In this document: positions 58,728 through 64,000 of the stretch, piece after piece | How positions within the stretch are numbered: the first letter of the stretch is position 1 | How the letters are laid out: every line of letters begins with the position of its first letter | NCBI GenBank assembly: GCA_046315175.1 | Contig: JBKDBK010000122.1 | Coordinates: forward strand, 1 to 64,000 | Source of the DNA: UBA8828 sp046315175 | GTDB taxonomy: Bacteria > Verrucomicrobiota > Verrucomicrobiia > Opitutales > UBA953 | DNA length: 64,000 bases | Reading direction: 5' to 3' | Program-made: the position numbers and the translations under genes | Notes under the pieces: generated by a model | Told to the model about the DNA's origin: nothing | What the model saw: the letters and a program-made list of their open reading frames with translations, nothing else | Database searches by the model: none

Positions 58728-60137
58728 TCAGCGGATGCCAAAGACCTCGCGGGCGTCGGTCACCTCGCCGGTGATGGCGGCCGCGGCGACCATCAGGGGG
58801 CTCATCAGGACGGTTCGGCCGGTGATCGAGCCCTGGCGGCCCTTGAAGTTGCGGTTCGAGGAGCTGGCGCAAAGCTGGTCGCCCACCAGCTTGTCCGGGT
58901 TCATCGCCAGGCACATCGAGCAGCCCGCGCCGCGCCACTCGAAGCCGGCGGCGCGGAAGACCTCGGCCAAGCCCTCCTTCTCCGCCTGGGCGGCGGTGAT
59001 CTGGGAGCCGGGGACGACGATGGCCTTGAGACCGGCCTTGACCTTGCGGCCCTTGAGGTGGCGCGCCACCTCGCGAAGGTCGGAGATGCGGCCATTGGTG
59101 CAGGAACCGAGGAAGGCCACGTCGACCTTGGTGCCCTTGATGGGCTGGCCGGGGGCGAGCTTCATGTGGCGGTAGGCCTCCTCGGCCGTCGCGCGGTCGC
59201 CGTCCTTGAGGGTGGAGGGCACGGGCATGGCCTCGTCGATGAAGATGGCCTGTCCCGGGGTGATGCCCCAGGTGACGGTCGGGCGGATGGACGCCGCGTC
59301 GATGCGAACGATGTCGTCGTAGGCGCAGCCGGGGTCGGAGGCGAAGGACTTCCAGCGGGCCACCGCGGCGTCCCACTCGGCGGCCTTGGGGGCGTAGGGA
59401 CGGCCCTTCAGGTAGTCGAAGGTCTTCTGGTCGGGATTGACATACCCGCAGCGGGCGCCGCCCTCGATCGACATGTTGCAGACCGTCATCCGCTCCTCGA
59501 GGGAGAAGTTGTCGAAGGTCGAGCCGGCGTACTCGTACGCGTAGCCCAGGCCGCCGTTCACGCCGAGGAGGCGGATGATGTGGAGGATGACATCCTTGGC
59601 GTAGACGCCGGGGGCGAGGGCGCCGTTGACCTCGATGCGCCGTACCTTGAGCGGGCTGAGCGCCAGCGTCTGGGTGGCGAGGACGTCGCGCACCTGGGTC
59701 GTGCCGATGCCGAAGGCGATCGCGCCGAACGCCCCGTGCGTCGCGGTGTGCGAGTCGCCGCAGGCGATGGTCGTGCCCGGCTGGGTGATGCCTTGCTCGG
59801 GGCCGACCATGTGGACGATCCCCTGGGCGCCCGTGTTGGTGTCGAAGAACCGGATGCCGTGATCCCGGGTGTTCCTGCGCAGGGCCTCGATCATCTCCTG
59901 GGCGATCGGGTCGGAATAGGGCTCCTTCAGCTCGTTGGTCGGCACGATGTGGTCGACCGTGGCGAAGGTCCGGTGGGGATACCGCACCTTGAGCCCCAGG
60001 TCGCGGATCATGCCGAAGGCCTGGGGGGAGGTCACCTCATGGATGAGGTGCGTCCCGATGAACAGCTGCGTCTGGCCGTTGGGCAGGCGGCGGACGGCGT
60101 GGGCGTCCCAGACTTTTTGGAAGAGGGTCTTGGCCAT
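58728..60137 (-). CDS. leuC: 3-isopropylmalate dehydratase large subunit
   Basis: A 469-aa aconitase-family LeuC with a [4Fe-4S] cluster. Features: MAKTLFQKVWDAHAVRRL, GTHLIHEVTSPQAFGMIRD, TIACGDSHTATHGAFGAIAF, VAFLGSCTNGRISDLREVAR (first cluster Cys), EWRGAGCSMCLAMNPDKL (other two Cys), RNFKGRQGSITGRTVLMSP. With LeuD it isomerises 2- to 3-isopropylmalate. The ATG at 60137 was chosen over an in-frame TTG (60158); the upstream leader is C/G-rich. Transcribed divergently from the M60-like gene. Confidence 0.95.
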   Translation of the reverse strand: MAKTLFQKVWDAHAVRRLPNGQTQLFIGTHLIHEVTSPQAFGMIRDLGLKVRYPHRTFATVDHIVPTNELKEPYSDPIAQEMIEALRRNTRDHGIRFFDTNTGAQGIVHMVGPEQGITQPGTTIACGDSHTATHGAFGAIAFGIGTTQVRDVLATQTLALSPLKVRRIEVNGALAPGVYAKDVILHIIRLLGVNGGLGYAYEYAGSTFDNFSLEERMTVCNMSIEGGARCGYVNPDQKTFDYLKGRPYAPKAAEWDAAVARWKSFASDPGCAYDDIVRIDAASIRPTVTWGITPGQAIFIDEAMPVPSTLKDGDRATAEEAYRHMKLAPGQPIKGTKVDVAFLGSCTNGRISDLREVARHLKGRKVKAGLKAIVVPGSQITAAQAEKEGLAEVFRAAGFEWRGAGCSMCLAMNPDKLVGDQLCASSSNRNFKGRQGSITGRTVLMSPLMVAAAAITGEVTDAREVFGIR

Positions 60138-60249
60138 GAGGGTTGCCCGCGGGGGCAAGGGGCAGTCGTAAGCGGCGGCAGGAATGGGTCAATCCCAAGG
60201 GTGGCCATCGGGATTTGACGGCGCCCGCCCGCTCCCCACCCTGTCCCCC

Positions 60250-62385
60250 GTGGCCACGCCTCCCCGCAAACCCGCGCCCCCGCGGCGCCCCCTGCCCCCG
60301 CCCCGTCCCCCGGCGCGAGCCTCCGAGGATTCCGGCTTCTGGGGCGGTCCCGCCTACTGGATCCTCTTCGTGCTCCTGCTCGGCGTCGGGGGCATCGTCG
60401 TCCTCGAGCGCCTCAACCGGCCCGCCGGCCCCGCGCCCGTCGCCGAGGCGCCCCCGCCTCCGCCCCCTCGCCTCGTCGACCCCGCGCCGGTCGTGACCCA
60501 GACCAAGCCCGAGGGTTCGGTCTTGGGCGACTTCGCCAAGCCCGAGGTCGTCACCGAGACGCCAGCCAAGGTCGCGGCCGACCTGCCGCCCCCGCCCGTC
60601 TACGAGCCCGACGCGATCGACTTCGACGCGCTCCGCCGCTACAAGACCGTCTCCTCGCGCCTCACCAAGGCCGTGCTGGGCGAGAAGCCCTCCAAGGAGG
60701 CCCTGGCCGCCCACGCCTTCCGCGCCAGCCCCAAGGCGCCCTTCCGCATCAGCCCGGGCGATAGCGCCGAGCAGGCCCGCGTCCGCGGCATCGTCGAGGC
60801 GTACTGGGCGTCCATCGACCCCGACCGCTGCCTGCCCCACCCCGACGCCGAGCTCTTCCCCGGCCCCATCGCGCCCGGCGCCGACCGCGTCATCACCGCC
60901 GTCAACATCCCCCTCAACATCCCGCGCCGCCACTCGACCGGCCTCTACGCCGCCCCCGGCGAGCGCATCACCTTCCGCATCTCGGCCGACGACATCGACA
61001 AGGGCTTCGTGGCCCGCATCGGCTGCCACTCCGACAGCCTCCTCGGCGGCAAGCGCGAGCTCTGGCACCGCTGGCCCGTCCTGACCAACACCAAGCCCCT
61101 CAACGCCCGCGCCGTCGAGATGGCCAACCCCTTCGGCGGCCCCATCTACATCGAGATCCCGGGCCGCGGCGAGTGGGAGCGCACCCGCGAGCGCGTCCGC
61201 GTCGAGGTCGTCGGCGCGGTCGAGGCCCCGTTCTTCGAGCTGGGCAAGACCACCAAGGCCGAGTGGGAGAACCGCCGCCTCGCCCCCGCCCCCTGGGGCG
61301 AGCTGGTCAGCGGCAAGATGGTCCTCTCCGTGCCCTCCGAGCTCCTCCGCAAGCTTCCCTATCCCGACGAGCTGATGAAGGTCTGGGAAAAGGTCGTCGA
61401 CACCGGCGACTGGCTCGCCGCCATCGGCCCCCGCCGCTCGCCCGAGCGCATCGTGGCCGACGCCGAGATCTCCATCGGCTGGATGCATTCCGGCTACCCC
61501 GTCATGTGCTACCTGGCCAGCGCGCCCGACATGGTCAGCATCCGCCACCTCACCACCGAGGGCAACTGGGGCTTCTTCCACGAGCTCGGCCACAACCGCC
61601 AATCCCGCCTCTGGACCTACGCGGGCTACACCGAGGTGACCTGCAACCTCTTCTCGCTCATCTGCATGGAGCGCGTCGCGGGCAAGAAGGTCGGCCAGGG
61701 CCACAGCGACCTCATCCCGCTCGCCAACGAGCTCGCGCTCGACAACAAGGCGCACGCCAACTCGCCCTTCCACCTGCTCGCCCAGTACTACCACCCCATC
61801 GCCGCCTTCGGCTGGGAACCCCTCCAGGCCACCTTCGACGAGTTGAATGACCGGAAGGACATCGCCAAGGCCGACGGCCTCGTCACGCGCACCAACAACC
61901 GCGCCGGCCGCGCCCTGACCAAGGCCCAGGAGGCCCTTGAGAAGGAGCAGGCCGACCTCGAGAAGCGCCTCCGCCTGCTCGACAAGGACACCAAGCCCAG
62001 CGCCACCAAAGGCGACGAGCGCGCGGAGATCACCGGCCGCCTGACCGACCTGCGCGAGGAAATCAAGAAGGCCGGCGAGGCCGTCACCGCCCTCTCCCGC
62101 CAGGACTCCGACGAGAAGAAGAAGGAAATCTTCGTCAAGATCTGGTCCAAGCACGCCGGTCACGACCTCGGGCCCTATTTCGCCACCTTCGGCTGGCCCT
62201 ACACCGACCACATGAAGGCCTTCAACAAGGGCCTGAAGCCCTGGATGCCCAAGGACTTCCCGCCCAAGCCCGCCGCGGTCGCCTCGGCCCCCCGGGCCAA
62301 GACCACGCTCTTCGGCTCGCGCAACGAGGCCATGGCCGACGCCAGCGAGGTGCACGGCGAGGACAATCCCGCCAACAACCCGTGA
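60250..62385 (+). CDS. Membrane-anchored M60-like (enhancin-type) metallopeptidase
   Basis: A 711-aa protein. The N-terminus is Pro/Arg-rich and cytoplasmic (residues 1-30), followed by one span (about 35-55, WILFVLLLGVGGIVVLERL). A Pro-rich stalk and an extracytoplasmic domain follow. The zinc site is FFHELGHNRQSRLW (HExxH) near residue 444, in a peptidase M60-like context: GECWARIGCHSDSLL-like VARIGCHSDSLLGGKRELWH, HSGYPVMCYLASAPDMVS, TTEGNWGFFHELGHN, AGYTEVTCNLFSL. M60 peptidases cleave mucin-type glycoproteins. A Lys/Glu-rich coiled segment (about 565-615) is inserted near the end. GTG 60250 was chosen, since codons from the ATG at 60184 to it look non-coding. Confidence 0.75.
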   Translation: MATPPRKPAPPRRPLPPPRPPARASEDSGFWGGPAYWILFVLLLGVGGIVVLERLNRPAGPAPVAEAPPPPPPRLVDPAPVVTQTKPEGSVLGDFAKPEVVTETPAKVAADLPPPPVYEPDAIDFDALRRYKTVSSRLTKAVLGEKPSKEALAAHAFRASPKAPFRISPGDSAEQARVRGIVEAYWASIDPDRCLPHPDAELFPGPIAPGADRVITAVNIPLNIPRRHSTGLYAAPGERITFRISADDIDKGFVARIGCHSDSLLGGKRELWHRWPVLTNTKPLNARAVEMANPFGGPIYIEIPGRGEWERTRERVRVEVVGAVEAPFFELGKTTKAEWENRRLAPAPWGELVSGKMVLSVPSELLRKLPYPDELMKVWEKVVDTGDWLAAIGPRRSPERIVADAEISIGWMHSGYPVMCYLASAPDMVSIRHLTTEGNWGFFHELGHNRQSRLWTYAGYTEVTCNLFSLICMERVAGKKVGQGHSDLIPLANELALDNKAHANSPFHLLAQYYHPIAAFGWEPLQATFDELNDRKDIAKADGLVTRTNNRAGRALTKAQEALEKEQADLEKRLRLLDKDTKPSATKGDERAEITGRLTDLREEIKKAGEAVTALSRQDSDEKKKEIFVKIWSKHAGHDLGPYFATFGWPYTDHMKAFNKGLKPWMPKDFPPKPAAVASAPRAKTTLFGSRNEAMADASEVHGEDNPANNP

Positions 62386-63218
62386 ACCGGCACCGCCTCA
62401 CGCTCGACCTGCCCGACCGGGCCGGCCTGCTCGCGGAGGTCGCCGCCTGGATCCGCGACCACCTGGGCGACGTCTCCGCCGCCCAGCACCACGTCGAGGG
62501 CGGCCGCCTCTACCTCCGCTTCTGCTTCGGCTCGCCCCGCGACGCCGGGGCGCTGAAGGGCGACCTCGCCAAGCTCGCCGCCGACTTCCGCGCCCACGCC
62601 CGCCTCGCGGACCCCGAACGGCCCGCCCGCGTCGTCGTCCTCGTCTCCAAGGAAGGCCACTGCCTCTACGACCTCCTCGCCCGCCAGGCCGACCGGGACT
62701 TCCCCTTTGTCATCCCCTGCGTCATCTCCAACCACGAGACCCACCGAAGGGTCGTCGAGGCCCACGGCATCCCCTTCCACCATGTGCCGGTCTCGCCCGA
62801 GACCAAGCCCGCCGCGATGGAGCGCGTCCGCGCCCTCTTCGCCGAGTCCAAGGGCGACTGGATGGTCCTCGCCCGCTACATGCAGGTGCTCGACGCGCCC
62901 ACCTGCGAGGCGCTGGCCGGGCGCATCCTCAACATCCACCACGCCTTCCTACCCTCCTTCCCCGGAGCCAAGCCCTACCACCAGGCCCACGCCAAGGGCG
63001 TCAAGCTCGTCGGCGCCACCTGCCACTTCGTCACCGCCGACCTGGACGCCGGCCCCATTGTCGAGCAGGACGTGATCCGCGTCGACCACGCGGACAGCCC
63101 CGAGGCCATGGCCCGGCGCGGGCGCGACATCGAGGTCACCGTCCTCGCGCGCGGGCTCCGCAGCGCCGTCGAGGACCGCGTCTTCCTCGCCGGCCAGCGC
63201 ACCGTCGTCTTCCGCTGA
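62382..63218 (+). CDS. purU: Formyltetrahydrofolate deformylase
   Basis: A 278-aa PurU: an ACT domain (1-80, LTLDLPDRAGLLAEVAAWIR) plus a formyltransferase-like domain (85-278). Features: RVVVLVSKEGHCLYDLLARQ, FVIPCVISNHETHRRVVEAH, GIPFHHVPVS, LARYMQVL, ILNIHHAFLPSFPGAKPYHQ (catalytic His-x-Ser/Leu-Pro motif), GVKLVGATCHFVTADLDAGP, IVEQDVIRVDHADSPE (catalytic Asp). It releases formate from 10-formyl-THF to balance one-carbon and glycine pools. GTG start overlaps the peptidase stop by four bases (GTGA). Confidence 0.95.
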   Translation: MNRHRLTLDLPDRAGLLAEVAAWIRDHLGDVSAAQHHVEGGRLYLRFCFGSPRDAGALKGDLAKLAADFRAHARLADPERPARVVVLVSKEGHCLYDLLARQADRDFPFVIPCVISNHETHRRVVEAHGIPFHHVPVSPETKPAAMERVRALFAESKGDWMVLARYMQVLDAPTCEALAGRILNIHHAFLPSFPGAKPYHQAHAKGVKLVGATCHFVTADLDAGPIVEQDVIRVDHADSPEAMARRGRDIEVTVLARGLRSAVEDRVFLAGQRTVVFR

Positions 63219-63252
63219 GGAACCCCGCCGGCCCGGCGGTGTCTCGTGGAGG

Positions 63253-64000
63253 ATGCGCCCGACCCGCAGGGAGTTCCTCCGCTCGCTGGCCCTGGCCGCC
63301 TTGGTCGGGGGCGCCTCGCCGCTGCTTGCGCAGCAAGCCACGGCGCCCTCCGCGCCCGATTTCGAGAAGGACCCCCTGCCCGACATCCTCGCCCCCTACG
63401 TGCAGCTGACCCAGGGGGCCGTGTCCACCTGGGTCTGCGTGCCCGCCCGCGCCGCCCGCGAGGTCGTCATCGAGGGCTGGGATCCTGGGAAAAATCGCGT
63501 CTTCGCGCGCAATCCCGCCGCGGGTCGGCCCATCCGCGGCACGCCCTGGACGATCTGGCACGCGCCCGTCGCCACCAACCAGCCCTACCGCATCCTCGTC
63601 GACGGCCTCCCCCATGGCGGCCTTCGCCGTCTCCGAGCCGTCGCCTCCGCTGACCGCGCCCGCGTCGCCTTTCTCAACGACCTGCACGACCGCACCGGAA
63701 CCCTCGCCCTCGCCGCCTCGCGCCTCACCCCCGAGAACCACGGGCTGACCGTCCTGCTCGGCGACATCTTCAACGACCCCAGCGGCCGCGACGGCGCCGA
63801 GCGCACCTTCCGCACCCTCCACGCCCTCGCCACCCTCCTCCGCGCCGACGAGGTGCCGATGCTCTACCTGCCGGGTAACCACGACTACCGCGGCGCCTTC
63901 GCCGACCGGGTCGACGACCTCTTCCTCGCGCCCCGGATCCACCCGACCGGCCACGACCCCAAGGGCGGCATCGGCGCCGCCGACCAAGGATGGGATTTCG
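63253..64000 (+). CDS. Tat-exported metallophosphoesterase, partial
   Basis: The first 249 codons of a gene that leaves the window at the right. A twin-arginine-like signal (MRPTRREFLRSLALAALVGG) precedes residues showing an Ig-like/purple-acid-phosphatase N-domain (VQLTQGAVSTWVCVPAR). The metallophosphoesterase core follows: VAFLNDLHDRTGTL (DxH), LLGDIFNDPSG (GDxxxD), LYLPGNHDYRGAFADRVDDL (GNHD). A dinuclear metal phosphatase acting outside the cytoplasm is likely. The ATG at 63253 follows GTGGAGGA, a good RBS. The remaining His ligands lie beyond the window. Confidence 0.82.
   Translation, partial: MRPTRREFLRSLALAALVGGASPLLAQQATAPSAPDFEKDPLPDILAPYVQLTQGAVSTWVCVPARAAREVVIEGWDPGKNRVFARNPAAGRPIRGTPWTIWHAPVATNQPYRILVDGLPHGGLRRLRAVASADRARVAFLNDLHDRTGTLALAASRLTPENHGLTVLLGDIFNDPSGRDGAERTFRTLHALATLLRADEVPMLYLPGNHDYRGAFADRVDDLFLAPRIHPTGHDPKGGIGAADQGWDF

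Noticed and set aside
58726..59376. Upstream extension of the small leuC-leuD frame
   Set aside because: Lies inside leuC in another frame and shows no protein-like composition.
60184..60249. Upstream ATG start for the M60-like gene
   Set aside because: Codons between 60184 and 60250 have atypical third positions, and this start would leave only 46 bp for divergent promoters. GTG 60250 preferred, but not certain.

Overview
The window is very GC-rich bacterial chromosomal DNA carrying mostly housekeeping genes. The markers point to Verrucomicrobiota, probably an Opitutae-like lineage (inference). These markers are a partial autotransporter-associated beta-strand-repeat protein at the left edge, a PEP-CTERM tail fragment near 13.5 kb, a Planctomycete-type cytochrome/DUF1549/DUF1553/DUF1501 cluster, and an H+-pyrophosphatase. 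No CRISPR array, prophage, transposase or intact insertion sequence was seen.

Layout. 0-6 kb: start of a surface protein (minus strand), a UvrA protein, then yhbY, a polyprenyl synthase and hflX. 6-12.6 kb: four genes for periplasmic c-type cytochrome and DUF1501 proteins, ending in an unusual membrane-cytochrome-leucine-rich-repeat protein. 12.6-16 kb (minus strand): an MBL hydrolase, a PEP-CTERM gene scar, and a TonB-like/ExbD/ExbB energy-transduction operon. 16-20 kb: small secreted and membrane proteins, RidA, Obg and ilvC. 20-26.5 kb: an ABC-F ATPase, a GAF protein, a DUF485-solute symporter pair, and a DUF2975/XRE/fatty-acid-hydroxylase group behind an AT-rich operator-like region. 26.5-29.3 kb: hemC-hemD-trpF, then glnB behind a textbook sigma-54 promoter. 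29-41.7 kb: an orphan OppA-like lipoprotein, surE, a McsA-like zinc protein, a CPA2 antiporter, hppA, an N-formylglutamate amidohydrolase homologue, a VTT membrane protein, a GH20 hexosaminidase, an unknown secreted protein and an MBL exonuclease-like protein. 41.8-51.7 kb: glgC, an unknown membrane protein, a YhiN-type flavoprotein, a second ABC-F, an EF-P with an Asn at the modification site, tRNA-Gln, pyrH-frr and sucC-sucD. 51.8-57.6 kb: a lipoprotein, then a group of unknown secreted proteins built around an ABCG-type half-transporter. 57.8-64 kb: leuC - small unknown gene - leuD (minus strand), an M60-like membrane-anchored metallopeptidase, purU, and a partial Tat-exported metallophosphoesterase.

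How it fits together. Most genes serve central metabolism (branched-chain amino acids, haem, tryptophan, TCA cycle, glycogen, pyrimidines), translation and ribosome functions (EF-P, RRF, HflX, Obg, YhbY, two ABC-F), and ion/energy homeostasis (HppA, CPA2 antiporter, ExbBD). The least explained parts are the cytochrome/DUF1501 cluster (5950-12610), the ABCG cluster (52805-57633), the small gene between leuC and leuD, and several orphan secreted proteins. Many well-expressed genes start behind C/A-rich leaders with no Shine-Dalgarno sequence. Strong intrinsic terminators, two of them with the same stem, follow ilvC, hppA, efp and sucD.
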